64,000 nt of DNA from Chenopodium formosanum (taxonomy: Eukaryota > Streptophyta > Magnoliopsida > Caryophyllales > Amaranthaceae): NCBI GenBank assembly GCA_024500155.1, contig CM044858.1, forward strand, positions 36,747,786 through 36,811,785, written 5' to 3'. Below the pieces are notes generated by a model that searched no databases, had not been told where the DNA came from, and worked only from the letters and a program-made list of their open reading frames with translations. The position numbers were made by a program, and so were the translations under genes. Of the stretch, positions 10,451-22,779 are shown in pieces; the stretch's first letter is position 1, and each line of letters opens with the position of its first letter.

Positions 10451-12370
10451 TGACAGTTGAAATGAGTCGAGAGGTCATGAGGAGAAATATTGTCGCTCCA
10501 ACAACTTTTACAACTTGTTAAGTGTTGAGAAATCTCTTCCGTAGAGAATAAAACCAACAACATTTCTAGCCATGCGCAAAGATTATGCAAACTCAGCAAT
10601 CCAAATTGGATTATAGGCATTTCATCAATGTGTAACCAAAGTTGGCAAATAGCAAAAATTGGGTGGCATCTTTACAAATGCAATGAGTATTAATCAATTT
10701 GGAAGGCCTATTAACAGTATTTACGTGACCATGATGCTTCCTACAACGTACATCCATCTTTGATCTTTCCCAATAGTGTAAAGGAGGCGCAACAATTCAT
10801 TCATTGCAACTACAAGAATGCACCAAATTTATTGCTTTCATTTCCACTTGAAATTGATGGGATTATTAGAAAGAAACATAACCAATTTGGTGTAAGAAGA
10901 TACATTTAAAATGACAACACGAACTAGAACTGAAATATTTGAGCAAGTTTTAGCTTAACATGACATGAGGGCACATGACACAAACCTAAACCAATTTAAA
11001 CTCATTCCAATCAAACACTTTTTATGCAATTATCTTGCTTTTCACATGAACTTTTACAAGAATATATTTGGTAAACAAAAATAACTAGACACTATACAAA
11101 ACGATACAACATGTTTACTAGTTTTGCCAAGAATATGAAGTAGTGGATTTGGCTCAATATTAATTTTGAGCATCTTTCTTAGAATAATTTCTTCTGTGAT
11201 GACCTCCCAATTAATCTCGCTCTAGAATTGAGGAGGACAAATTAAGAAAATTTGCTGATTATGAAGGTTATTAAATGCCAGTAATACTCCATCTGATTCA
11301 TAATATAATTCTCATTTCAGTTTACATGATCCTTATTTTGCACATCAACATCTTAAATTTTGTGCTTAAAAATTGTAAAAATCTAATATTATAAAATTAC
11401 ACATTACGACAAATCTAACAAAATTTTATATATATGACTGTACATTTAGTACATATCAAAGAGAATTATTGGTCAAGATATTCATTATTTTGACCCCAAA
11501 TAATATAGATACGGGATTCATTATTGTTAAATGGGGTTATCATTGTTTACAAGTGAAATTATTCTTTTAGAAATCAAAACAAAAGAATGAGTTACATAAA
11601 TAAACATATAAAGTTACTTTGTTTCTAATAAAGTTATTTTTTTTTTTTTTAACACAAGTTTCTAATAAAGAATTGATGTTACTCAAATAATAAATTGGAT
11701 AATTCCATAAACAAAATAAGATTACCGTAATAAATATTTGGGATTACTCACGTAGTCACGTTAACAAATAAGGGTTACCTAAAAAAATAAATAAATAAAT
11801 AAATAAAAAGTGATCACGCATTGTTACTGACTACAAGTCTACACACAATACTTCACGAATGAAATAACAAGTTTGCTTTAATCAGATCATGCCTAGAATT
11901 CTTTCAAAACTTGTTGGAAACATGCATACAAGTGTCAATGCCAAGTGTTAAACCAATCTTAAACAGTGTAAGCATAATAAAATTGTTAAGCATGAAATAC
12001 TCAAAATGGTCCAAACACATGCAACATGCAAGACATATGATTGGCCAAATTTCATAATTTTCCTAAATATATATTCCCAATTAAGCCATTAACAATAACA
12101 AGGCAATCTTGACATAGCAAGCTTATCTTTTAATCACCAATACAACAAGATATGCATGCACATGAACATCTAGGCTACGGACTCGTAATAGTTATGTGTA
12201 GTATGTAAACATGCAAGACGTACAATTGTCATTGCTCATCTGATATTTTAAATTGATTTTAATTTTAGTTGATTTTTTTAGTTATGTTTTTCAAAACACA
12301 TTTTAAAATGTTTATCATTTTAAAATTTTAATAAAATAACAATAACAATAAATAAAATTACAAAATTTAC
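10451..12370. other. Gene-free AT-rich stretch with a truncated Stowaway
   Basis: No gene seen. Around 11287-11420 lies a one-ended Stowaway relic (CTCCATCTGATTCATAATA...). Its interior (TTGTAAAAATCTAATATTATAAAATT.CACATTACGACAAATCTAA) matches that of the intact element at 48896-49150. An (AAAT)n tract is at about 11783-11810. Confidence 0.45.
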
Positions 12371-12377
12371 GTACACA

Positions 12378-12493
12378 TGTTCAATTCAGTTTAGCTCAGC
12401 TCTTAATTTCCTTCTCTCATTGACAATTCATTTCAGCTCTATTCATTTCAGTTCAGTACAGTTCAGCCCAGTTCAGTAAATCAGAACAAGCGC
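12378..12493. mobile_element. PIF/Harbinger-like CAGTTCAG MITE, left end missing
   Basis: Interior repeats and a right end (TCAGAACAAGCGC followed by TAA) of the family are present. The left terminus is not recognisable. Confidence 0.5.
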
Positions 12494-12504
12494 TAAGAGG
12501 CTAA

Positions 12505-12673
12505 GGGTCTGTTCACATTTACTTAATTTCAGTTCAGTAATCAGTACAGTTAAGCTCCAATCAGTTCAGTACAGCTCATAATTTCCTTCTCTCATAAAAT
12601 ATTCATTTCAGCTCAGTTCAGTTCAGTTCAGTTTAGTTCCAATCAGTTCAGTTCAGTAAATGTGAACAGGCCC
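12505..12673. mobile_element. PIF/Harbinger-like CAGTTCAG MITE, copy 5
   Basis: GGGTCTGTTCACATTTACTT ... AGTAAATGTGAACAGGCCC, flanked by TAA on both sides (12502-12504 and 12674-12676). It lies only 8 bp downstream of the truncated copy, an apparent insertion hot spot. Confidence 0.75.
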
Positions 12674-12818
12674 TAAGAGATAATAAGAAAACTAGGGGCA
12701 GCTAAGGATTGCCAATAATATAATAATAAAATAAAACAAATGTATGTAAAATTAAAAATAAAAAATAAAAACAAAGCACAACAAAATTATATAATTGATG
12801 ATAACATTTGGAAACGTG

Positions 12819-12945
12819 GAGCCTGTTCACATTTACTGAACTGAACTGAACTGAATAGAGCTGAAATGAATATTTTATAAGAGAAGAAAATTAGGAACTA
12901 AACTGATTGGAGTTGAACTGAAATTAAACTGAAGTGAACAAGCCC
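12819..12945. mobile_element. CAGTTCAG MITE relative in inverted orientation
   Basis: GAGCCTGTTCACATTTACTG then ACTGAACTGAACTGAA and, at the right, GTGAACAAGCCC. The internal repeats read as the reverse complement of the other copies. The target duplication is not clear. Confidence 0.6.
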
Positions 12946-12990
12946 TATATCTTGAAATTTTTATAATGGTCGTTTAAAATATAACTACTA

Positions 12991-13295
12991 CTCCCTCCGT
13001 TTTTAAATACTTGCTCCACTTTCCTTTTCCGGCCGTTTTTTAATACTTGCTCTATTTTCTTTTTTGGAAAGTTTTTACAATATTTAGTTCATTTCATTCT
13101 CACACGTAGTGGACCCAACATAATATTCTCTCTCTCTCTCTCTCTCTCTCTCCTCCTATTTTTCCACTACTTTTGCTTTTTACAATTTTTTATTTTTTCA
13201 ACTACCCCACTACCTCCATAATTTATTACTTTCTTCAATTTCTCCTAAAACTCCACGCATGGAGAAATGGAGCAAGTATTTAAAAACTGAGGGAG
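12991..13295. mobile_element. Stowaway MITE, 305 bp
   Basis: Starts CTCCCTCCGTTTTTAAATAC and ends with its inverted complement (GTATTTAAAAACTGAGGGAG), flanked by TA on both sides. Includes a (TC)n run at about 13131-13152. Same family as 62139-62421. Confidence 0.88.
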
Positions 13296-13299
13296 TATA

Positions 13300-14263
13300 A
13301 TATTTTAATGATTATGCAGTTCATGATTAACTATTTATTATGCAGTTCATGGCCTATTTATTATGCAGTTCAAGATTGACTTATTATTAGCAGCTACAAA
13401 TAAAGCACAAAGTTTATTTTTTTTTTTAGATATTAAATAGCATCAACATTTTTTAATTTATCTAATTTTTAGTTTCATTTATGTAATTTCCCAATATACA
13501 CCTGATATAATCAAGTTAGAATATGTATAAAGTTGTAAGAAAAATAGCAACTTACAAAAAATAGTTATACAATTAATATTCAAGTAAATTTAGAGTATTG
13601 TTTCAAAAAAAAAAAAAAAAATGTAAACTTGGAGTAGAATTATTTTGAAGTTCTAAGCTACTACTGTATTTAATTTGTTATAATGATAGATATTTGGGAT
13701 GTAATTAATTTGACTTTTACAACCATTTAATGGGACGAGGCGAGCAAATGTTGGCTTTTTCCTTTCCTATCCACACCTAACATTCTCATCCCCATTCTCA
13801 TCCTCTCAACGAGTCTAAAACCATCCCCACCCCACCCTCTACTTAGATATCTTACTTATATCACAATTTTTTGTTAATAAAGTCATATATCATCATTTGC
13901 TATGTCATACTCCAATCAACCATCAAGCAAGGTCAGGATGAAAGGAGGTTTTGTAAATAATTTCTTTTAGAATGAAAATAGTAAGAAATATCATATCCAA
14001 AATTTGCGTTTAAAATTATTTGTAAGAAATATCATATCCAAATTTATTATTTTTTTTCATAACCAATTACTACGGAGTTTCATATTCTTTTGTCTACTAT
14101 TAAGAGAGGAATTTTTTAAAAAAAATATTAAGAGAAGACTTCTAGTTTACATATAATGATAGTTGAGACAAATTCGCTAAACACCAAAATCAGGAAAAGA
14201 AAAAGAAAAAAAAACTACAAACCACAACTAAAATCTTATAATCAAGAGGCCACAAGTTTAATA
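13300..14263. other. Gene-free AT-rich stretch
   Basis: Nothing recognised beyond a poly(A) tract near 13605-13622, preceded by GTTTC. This could be the 3' end of a decayed retroposon. Confidence 0.4.
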
Positions 14264-14539
14264 CTCCCTCTATCCCTATTTTTTGCCTCATTGGACTTTA
14301 CACGGTCTCCAAGACATGTCTTGTAACATAAATAACTTTATTTCTATACACGTAAAAAGTATAAAAACTAGATATTAATAAAATATACTCCGTATTATGT
14401 AACGAATCCAACAAGATCCCATATAAATATATTACTGTATCCCTTATTAATTAATGGGTAATTAGGGACAAAGTTTTTGAAGTTTGACACTTTGACCCCA
14501 TTATCTGCAATGGGGCAAAAAAATATAGGGACAGGGGAG
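14264..14539. mobile_element. Stowaway MITE, 276 bp
   Basis: CTCCCTCTATCCCTATTTTT at the left and AAAAATATAGGGACAGGGGAG at the right form the inverted repeat; TA lies on both sides. Confidence 0.8.
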
Positions 14540-15019
14540 TAGCAAAATAAACTGTCAAACACGTTAAAACACCAAGAGACAAAAATATGAACAAAGAGAG
14601 AATTTTAAAGAGTTACTACTATCAAACATATAGTCAAAATTAAGAGAATATACTGAAATTCTGGAAGGAAAAAAAAAAAAAAAAAATTAGTCATAACTAT
14701 AATCTAAAATTTGGAACAATTGATATCCAACAAATACATTGGATTAAATTGTCATAATTTAGTCCAACTCCATAAATCTCATTATCTCAACAAGAAATAC
14801 AACTTGTCAATTCAAAATTTATTGTCAAAATTGACAAATAATTAAAGTCATCAATATTACTAATCTCTATTATAGCATGACACAGCGATTAATTTGACTA
14901 AACCCATATAACAACTAATGATAGTGGTACAGGTATGATAATTAATAAAGACTTTTTGTAAACCACATTAGTTTTTGTTTTTGTTTTTTATAACAAGATA
15001 TCACATGATTATGTTTTCT

Positions 15020-15330
15020 CTGGCCCTAATCTCTTCACCTTATTTTTGCTGAACTGATATTATTTTTATTGAAATGAAATTATTTTTGCTGAACTGAAAT
15101 TATTTTTACTGAATTGAAATTATTTTTGCTGAACTGAAATTATTTTTACTGATTTCATATTATATTTCTTCTTTTAGTTTACTGATTTTTACTGAACTGA
15201 AATTATTTTTACTGAACAAAAATTATTTTTGCTGAACTGAACTTATTTTTACTGAACTGAAATTAGTTATACTGAATTGAAATTAATTTTAGCGAATATT
15301 ATTTTTTAAAGGTGAATAGAACAAGGCCTT
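15020..15330. repeat. Minisatellite-like element, TTTTTACTGAACTGAAATTA units
   Basis: About ten degenerate 20-bp units between GGCCCTAATCTCTTCACC and GAATAGAACAAGGCC. The ends resemble those of the CAGTTCAG MITE family, so this may be an expanded member. It ends about 300 bp upstream of the TANGO2 start codon. Confidence 0.55.
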
Positions 15331-15386
15331 ACTCTGTAGTCTGTATGCGCCTCGAAAGGGACTCAAGGGAGCATGCACATAGTGAC

Positions 15387-15394
15387 TATAAAAG
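15387..15394 (+). promoter_or_regulatory. Candidate TATA box for the TANGO2-like gene
   Basis: TATAAAAG lies about 240 bp upstream of the ATG at 15631 and just downstream of the minisatellite. Position is plausible for a plant promoter with a 200-nt leader. Not confirmed. Confidence 0.4.
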
Positions 15395-15630
15395 GGAAGG
15401 AGCCACTCCTTGACTACTTCTGAAGTAGTGCGAAGTAGTATAGTTTTAGTCCATAGCCAATAAGAAAAACGGCATAAATGTGCATCAAGTTGTCAATAAA
15501 ACCAGCAACAATGCCCACTTGATAGTTGATATTCAAGCAATTAAAACAGCAATATTTTCATACAAAAAGACTAACAACAAAGTTACTTGTATCAAACACC
15601 TTAAAGAAAACAAAGCTAAGAAGAGAAAAA

Positions 15631-18390
15631 ATGTGCATAACTGCATTTGCTTGGCAAGCACTCTCCCTCCACCCTTTCGTTCTGTTGCTCAACCGAGACG
15701 AAGATCTCAACAGGCAAGTAGTATACACATTTCATTTGACTGCTCTAATGCAATGAATACATTTAATATACGTTAAATAAGATACATGATTATTGATATA
15801 TTTTCATGCATGTGTATAACGGGATTATGACATTGCTAAACAGGCCGACGAAGCCACTAGGGTGGTGGGAAGGAGGAGAGATTCTAGGAGGTCGAGATGA
15901 AGTAGGTGGAGGTACCTGGCTTGCGTGTACTAAAAAGGGAAAGGTAGCCTTCATTACCAACGTTCTGGAGCTTCATACTCTTGCTGATGCAAAATCCCGA
16001 GGAGAGTTACCAGTTCGTTTCCTCAAGGTAAGTTGCTTGTAAGGCTTCTTAGTTTCAACCTCATACATCTAGTTTCAATCAACATTGAACTGGAAGGAAT
16101 AGAATATACATGAGCTTCAGCAATTTGGATTAGCAATTTGTAAATAAAAGCATTAAGGAATAGAAAATACGAGTCGTGAACTTTTGGATGAGCATTATAC
16201 GTAATTTATTCATGGAATTTGCAGCTTAAGCGCACTATAAAGTTTCCAAATAAGCCAATAAATTGAAGCCATACCTTGTTTTATATAAGGTTTGGACTAC
16301 ATTAATTGGACTCTTCATTTTCTCCATTTCACCTACCTATGTTACTATACCAGACACAACTCACAAGTAACCGAGTCTGAGTAACATAGCTTCTGAAATA
16401 TTTTGAGCTTTCCTCTTTGTTCTTCACACACAATGATAGTATGATACAAGAATGTAGCCATAGATCAGTTCATCCATATGGGTATTGTTGCAGGGTAAAC
16501 AAAGTCCGAGAGAATATGCAGAGATGGTAGCAGAAGAGGCTCATGAATACAACGGCTTCAACCTGATAGTAGCTGATCTTCTCTCGAAAAGCATGATTTA
16601 CATAACCAACAGACCGAAAGGAGAATCTACCAGAATTCAAGAGGTTCCACCAGGCATCCACGTCCTCACAAATGGCAGGCTGGATTCTCCGTGGCCAAAG
16701 GTCAGAAGCTAAGAAATGCACTGTGGTAGTTTTCGTTGCTGAATACAGGAATGCACTTTCCATATCTAGCTCATACAGCTAACATGGCCTGTGAATGAAG
16801 AAGAAATTGGAAAAGCATTAATTTTACTAGCCGGATTGCATTTAAGGAAATGGTTGGAAAAAGAAAGTTAAGAATTAGACTAAAAAATTCTAAGCATTTA
16901 GGATCTTCTAGTTCATGACAAGAGTTTAAAAATATAAAGAACATAGAAAGCATTAGTTTTACTAGTAGGATTGCATTTAAGGAAATGGCACAAAAAAAAA
17001 AAAAGACAAAAAAAATTTAAGCATTCAGGACCATCTAGTTCATGACAGAGTTTAAAAAGAAAAGGAAAGTAAGAGGGGGCTACCTCATACGTTGATCAGT
17101 AGGTCAGTACAAGTTAAGCAAGAAGTAGACAAAGATTTCAGTTTCGTATAACTGTTTTAAGGAAGCAAGATGGATACTACAGAAGAATTTTGCTTTTGCG
17201 ATAGTATATAGTACTCGTAACAAACTAACAAACCACATGCAAATGCATATCTAACAGACCCCAGATCTTCAATGTAACCAAATAAGTACATTTCATGTCT
17301 AGCCTTAAACCATATTTTTTTTTTTTCCTTTTTTTTTTTTGTGAAAAATTACCACTAATATGGATTCAGCAATCTTCCAAATTAATTTAACTTCTGCATT
17401 ATCTCGCATCCTAATAACTGTGGGGATTGAGGACCCCTTCTCAAAATAGTCCATGTGACCAACCTTACTAGAATACTTCACAGCAGCTTAAAAGAGTCAA
17501 AAACACTCTCATCCCCGCATATTCAACCTTGACTCACTATAAACGCCATCAGAAACTCACCGGCTTGTGCACAACCATCTGGCACCTCCACACACTCCAG
17601 CCCTGTAAGCTATGACACCAGTCCCCCTTCCTCACTCTTCCATCAATCACCCCACTAAAACCATTTTTTACTCCCTCTCTCGCTTGTATTCTAGCAATAA
17701 AGGCCAAATTAGGGAGGGGTGCCCAGCAGAAGGTTGGGGAGGGGGGAGCAAACCTAGCAAATATGGCTAAATTTTTAGTAGAATACTATTCTTCAATGTT
17801 TTACTGCCTGTTCATCTTCTTTTATACACAAATCCTTGCTTTAAAACAATACTGACTTGTCTGTTGCAAAAGTTCCTGTTACTTTCTCTGCAGAAATATA
17901 TAAATTAATTATCACATATTCACTCAACTATACAATAATTCCGTGAACCTGCCACTTCTTCCAAACTTACAGGCAGAGCGTTTGGCATTAAAGTTCAAGA
18001 AATTGCTGTACAGATATGATGAGGGTGAAATACCGGTCAAAGATATGGTTAACAAAGTTATGAGGGACACAAAAAAAGCTGATGAAAGCAAGCTGCCTCA
18101 TATTTGCTCACTTGACTGGGAATTCAGACTGAGCTCTATCTTTGTGACAGCAGATTCAACCTCGGTAAGTAATTTTGAAAACCTCTGCTCTTTCACTAAA
18201 CAATAGCCCATCAAAATAAGAGATTAATTGTATTGTATGACAGAGATATTCATATTATTGCACAAGAAGCACCGCAGCAGTAACAGTGTCAGGAAATGGA
18301 GAAGTAAACTTCTATGAAACATATCTTGAGAAAGAAGTGTGGAAAGAGCGCATAATTAATTACTGCATTGAAAAGCCAAAACACGTGTAA
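15631..18390 (+). CDS. TANGO2: TANGO2-like NRDE protein (transport and Golgi organisation 2 homologue), complete
   Basis: Five coding exons: 15631-15713, 15844-16027, 16494-16700, 17973-18164 and 18244-18390 (stop TAA). Together they give 270 residues, the usual length for plant homologues. The N-terminus MCITAFAWQA starts directly with the family's conserved Met-Cys. LLLNRDE at residues 18-24 is the diagnostic NRDE motif, followed by RPTKPLGWW, GGRDEVGGGTWLA and FLTN-like FITNVLE. The family is linked to ER/Golgi organisation and to lipid or haem handling; its exact biochemical role is unsettled. In-frame joining of exons 1 and 2 requires a GC-AG intron: CAG|GCAAGT is a textbook GC donor, and the nearby GT (15718) would shift frame. 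The other introns are GT-AG, and intron 3 is long (1,272 bp). Coding exons 2-5 join in phase 0. The neighbouring PPR gene is convergent. Confidence 0.93.
15714..15843 (+). other. GC-AG intron 1 of the TANGO2-like gene
   Basis: Donor GCAAGT after CAG, acceptor ACAG before GCCGACG. Splicing here restores AAC AGG CCG (Asn-Arg-Pro), matching the conserved NRP sequence of the family. A GT donor 4 bases downstream would break the frame. Confidence 0.85.
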
Positions 18391-19429
18391 TTCATGGTAG
18401 CACTACCTAAACAGGAGAAAAGACCCGGTTATCATTGTTTATATGATGGTTTATAATGTCTGATGCCTAAGAGCATGAATATATTCTCCTGCAAGATCGA
18501 TTAGAACTTTTGTAGCCTTCATGCTGAAATTGTTGAATGATTTCTGTTTTTTTTTTCCCTTTCCTTCTCCCTCTGGAGGGTTGTTCCAGCAATGGCAGCA
18601 TATATGCTGCAATTTTCCCTTATTCTAAGCGATGTAGTTGGGATGATGGTTAGTTCTTCGTTTCTTATTAAACAAAAATTTAAAACTTGTCTTTGTGTCT
18701 AAAAAATAAGGTTGTCAATTTTCCATTAGTATGATTTCCAGACAGGTACTCTTCTCTCTTTTCTCCCTAGTTTTCCAGGTGCAAATTTTTTGGTCCAAGA
18801 GTCAGTCCAAAGTCCAAAATCAAGTATCAGTGAAAGAAAACGCAACAAAAGCAGCATTATAAAAGTTGATGTCTTACTCAAAATCCAGGTAGAAAAGGCC
18901 ATCAAAAGGCAGGTCAAGCACCTTTGGATGAAGTATTTCATATAATCTAGACTCTAGAGTATAGAGGAGAGACAACATACACCATTGATATCTAATTACA
19001 AATGGGGGAAAGGAAATTGCATCACTTGCATGTGTACATAACCAAAAGCAATACACTAGATTTAACATGTTCAATAGGAGTCTCAGCTTTTAAGTCGCAT
19101 AACCATCATAATTGTTGGGCCACGACTCGTGTCGCAGACTTGCAATGACATAAATTCATTCAATCATAGTTTATGCTATGTGAATATGATAAGCATGACA
19201 TCAAAAGATCAGGAGAGTCATTATTCATTGAGCTTCTCAATAGAAATAGAAGGTATGTTTTGTTGTTGATGACTCGTCCTAAAAATCTCCCTTAATAATC
19301 TAGAGAAGGAAAAGTGAAAGAATTGGCACAAAATTATCCAGTAGACAGCCTAGCTATATCATTAAATAGTTAAGAATAAAGCCATTTATTAACCAATTAC
19401 TACAAATATTAAAACAAACCTGACAAGCT
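18391..19429. other. Intergenic region between convergent genes
   Basis: Contains the 3' UTR of the TANGO2-like gene (left part) and of the PPR gene (right part). No further gene or clear repeat seen. Confidence 0.5.
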
Positions 19430-20965
19430 TTATATATCAAGTTGCACCAAATGGGACCTCAGTTCAGCATCCAATTTGTACCCAGCCAGCTCTAACTCCT
19501 TGCATACCTCCTTGCACTTAGCAAACCTCCCAGAGAGCAGGTACATACTGATCATGTCCCGGTAAATATCATAAGTTGGAGAAAACCCTGCCTCCTTAAT
19601 CTTAGAAAAGTATCTAACTGCCCTCGGGAGGTCATTTAGAGCAACAAATAGCTTAATCACCACCCTATATGCCGGCAAATCAAAGTGACAATTTAAGCGC
19701 TCCATTTCCCAAACTACAGCCAATGCCTCCCTATACTTCATAGCAAACAGGCGGCTATAAATCACAGTAGTATACATAACAACACTTGGTTGATTTCCAT
19801 TCTGTTGAAACCAATCAAACAAGGACTCCACGAAATCAAAGTTCCCAAGCCTAATACAAACTTTCATAATGGCAGTGCAGTCCTGCAGGCTTAAGTTCAG
19901 ATTTTCTCGCTGCCCAAGCTCTTCCAGTAAGACTACAACAAGGTCATCTTTATCAGGGTTTTTCCCCAGCTCTGATAATAGCTTGACATAGATGCTGGAG
20001 TCCAACATTCTTTTACCACGTCTAGCTGCAGATAAAAGCTTCCATGCCAGATTCAAGCTTCCTCCCTAGATAAAACCCTTAGCAATTGCTTCTAGAACAC
20101 CACGACTAGCCAAATTAACAAATTTATCAATATCAAAGGGTAATTTAAGGTCATGGGTCCTTGCCAAAATTTCTACAGTAGTTGCCAGAATCCGGTCATC
20201 TGGGAAAAGGTGGGTTTGTTTCTGTGCCCAACAGAATGTCTGCAATGCTCGGTCAGAAAAACCCATGTGACCCAATTCCCGGATGGTCAAAGACAAAGAC
20301 CCCTTACGTAGAAATCTACCCCATTTGTTGAGAACACAGGAAACCTCTGCCTCTGCAGGAAGGTTTCTAATTTCTCTTGCCAAATTGAGTAAGAAAACTG
20401 GGTCCTTGTAGACTTGCTTTGATACTGATAATCTTGACAGCGCTGCTGGTGAAGAAGACCTGACATGCTTCTTAGTCGTTGGGAGCCCCAATGATCGAAT
20501 TCTATGTGGAAGAGGTAGTGGAAGTGGCCTTCTCCTACTCAACTTCCCGGGTTTTTGAGGTATTCTTCCTCGAAATAGAGATGATATCGCCTCGACTTCA
20601 TCAGCTTCCCAAACATCATGTTCATCCTCATCTTTGACTTCATCATTCTCGTCATCACTAAAACCAACACTTTCAACAGGATCATCAGAATTCCACTCAA
20701 TTTGGACATCCATTTCAGAGCGATCCTCAACCTCCTTCCCTGATCTTATGAATGTATCAATCCCAAAATCAGGAGGAAGCTTGGTGCGGCGTGGATAACG
20801 TAGATATTTAGGAGGTTTTCTAAGGTGAATTGCAGAATCAAAATGCACCTTGGCATATACTTTGGATAAATTCACACGTTCTACATTTCGAATTAACTTT
20901 TGGGTGAAAATTTGAACAACGGGTAGGGGATAATGTGATCTAGACCTCAAAACAGCAGAATCCAT
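19430..20965 (-). CDS. Pentatricopeptide repeat protein, interrupted by one in-frame TAG
   Basis: One minus-strand frame without introns runs from the ATG at 20963-20965 to the stop at 19430-19432, 511 codons before the final stop. It is broken only by TAG at 20066-20068 (codon 300). Both sides are clearly coding. The N-terminal half has a basic, transit-peptide-like start, an acidic stretch (residues about 100-125) and a basic proline-rich segment RRRPLPLPLPHRIRSLGLP. The C-terminal half has PPR-type helical repeats, such as VMYTTVIYSRLFAMKYREAL, PAYRVVIKLFVALNDLPRAV and YDIYRDMISMYLLSGRFAKC. Layout and length remind me of the Arabidopsis organelle PPR protein At2g01860 (EMB975); this is from memory and unverified. 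PPR proteins bind organelle RNA. The stop removes at least three repeats, so this copy is either a recent pseudogene or allele, or carries a sequencing error. Codon 300 is not explained by any plausible intron. Confidence 0.82.
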
Positions 20966-20974
20966 GTTATCACA

Positions 20975-21423
20975 CTAAAATTCATCAACCCAAAAAAATT
21001 AGCAGTACACTCTACACTTCTACAGTATGATGAAACTCAAAGAAGACTTCTAAGCATCATCAACACCCTTTTCTCAAGCAAATTTGATTCAACCTGTAAA
21101 ACAAACCATTTAACCATTACTAAATCCCTACAAATCAACCATAAATTTGGATTCCAGTACAAAACAACCAACCCCAAGTCATAGTTCAATTCTAACATTA
21201 AGGGGTTCTGCAACACATTAGCAACCAAATTTGATTCAATCATCACAAAAATAATCTTAAGTAGGAAAGGCATATTTTAGTCAATTATCAAATTTCTTTG
21301 CTGGTTATCAATTTTCATATAATCTTATTACTGTGATTAGAACCAATAGTTCAAATATTCGAACCCTAAACTTACTACACTGACAATTAAATCAAATTAA
21401 ACCAAACAGAAACAATAAATTAC
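20975..21423 (-). other. Probable 5'-UTR intron of the PPR gene
   Basis: On the minus strand, CTGAG|GTAATT at 21424/21423 could pair with TGAATTTTAG|TGTGATAAC ATG at 20975/20974. This would join a short upstream leader (about 21424-21500) to the start codon. No coding sequence is involved; transcript data would decide. Confidence 0.4.
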
Positions 21424-21504
21424 CTCAGAAGCTGCTTCAATGGGGGATACAACTCGTACAATGATACAAGTATCAGGCGCTTCAATCCGGTTTTTTGTTT
21501 TTTG

Positions 21505-21535
<31 letters not shown>

Positions 21536-21737
21536 TTTTTTTTTTCTTATCACAATTAGAGGTGTTCTTAGAGGTGTTCAAACGGTTGGAGCCCCAATTA
21601 GCCTAACCCGCCCCACTATAATTGGGTCAGGTCCGTCCAATATATAAATGGGACGGCCGGACGGGTCTTTATAGGGTAGTCCAATCAGAAAAATAAGCAA
21701 ATCGAATTTGACTCATTTTTCATTTTCGATCTACTAT

Positions 21738-21840
21738 GTGCCTATTCTTGTTTACTGAACTGAACTAAACTAAATATTTTATGAGAGCAAAAAATTAGGA
21801 AATGAACTGAACTGAAAATAAGATGAAGAGAACAGGCCCT
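21738..21840. mobile_element. Short CAGTTCAG-family MITE relic
   Basis: TTGTTTACTGAACTGAACTA ... GAGAACAGGCCC. It has inverted-orientation internal repeats like 12819-12945 and is truncated. Confidence 0.5.
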
Positions 21841-22740
21841 ATATTGGGTGATTTCCAAATCTAAAATTGTTTTTGTTATTATTGAATATGAGAATTGACG
21901 ACAACTCTTGATTTAAGGATTCTGACTTTTGATTCATATGATTCTATGCTAACTTTTTTGTTTCTCTCCATAATTGGATGTGGATGATATAAAGATTAAA
22001 CAAAAATAGAATAGTTTTTTACCAAGCTTTTAGAGATCCACATAGGATTTAATTTTTTTTTAGTGTGCCATGTAGAATTATAAATTTTAGTAGTAGCCAA
22101 TTAAATAAGAAATTATTAAAATATTTTACAATTAAAAAATTCAAATGCTACGTAAGCAAAGTTGGCGAATGAGATTTTAAAATTTAAATTATAATTAAAT
22201 AATTCAAATGTCATATAAGCAAAATTGGCGAATGTGATTTTAAAATTTAATTGATTAAGTATAAAATATTAACTTTTGATAATAAGAATTTTATCTAAAT
22301 ATATAACCAATTTTAGCACATAGTTTTAAAAAAATCTGTTTTAAAAAATTTAAACAAATCGTGCATTGCACGGGCTTCATCTAGTTAAAAAATATAACTA
22401 AGGGAATACAAAAAAATCGAGCATCCCACAAATATATTCAACTAATTTTATCCATATTTTGGGAGAGAGCAAGAGAGGAAGATGTATAGTACTTACCAAG
22501 TTACTAATTAAAGAAGAAGAGCCTTCCCTATTGATGAAGATGAAGAATATTGAAACAATAATTTTTGCTAAAATAGTAAAATCTAAGAATAATAATGTGT
22601 CCTCAAACTATTTGTTCCATTTGGGCCTTACTTGGAGGATGGTCTAGATCAGAATTGGGTTGTGTCATGTTAAAGCTACATTTGGGTCGTGAAACTAATC
22701 AAAGATTAGAGCCGATAAAAACTAACTAATCTGACACGAT
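21841..22740. other. AT-rich stretch with a Helitron 3' terminus
   Basis: At 22360-22372 CGTGCATTGCACG forms a hairpin, followed by CTAG at 22381-22384. This is the 3' end of a non-autonomous Helitron, like those at 26.4-27.9 kb. Its 5' end was not located. No gene seen. Confidence 0.55.
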
Positions 22741-22779
22741 ATAGTACAATTAGTTTGTAACAACGTAAAAAAAAAATCA

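Noticed and set aside
18388..19430. Extra gene between TANGO2 and PPR
   Set aside because: Frames at 18726-19074 are short, lack motifs and overlap likely 3' UTRs.
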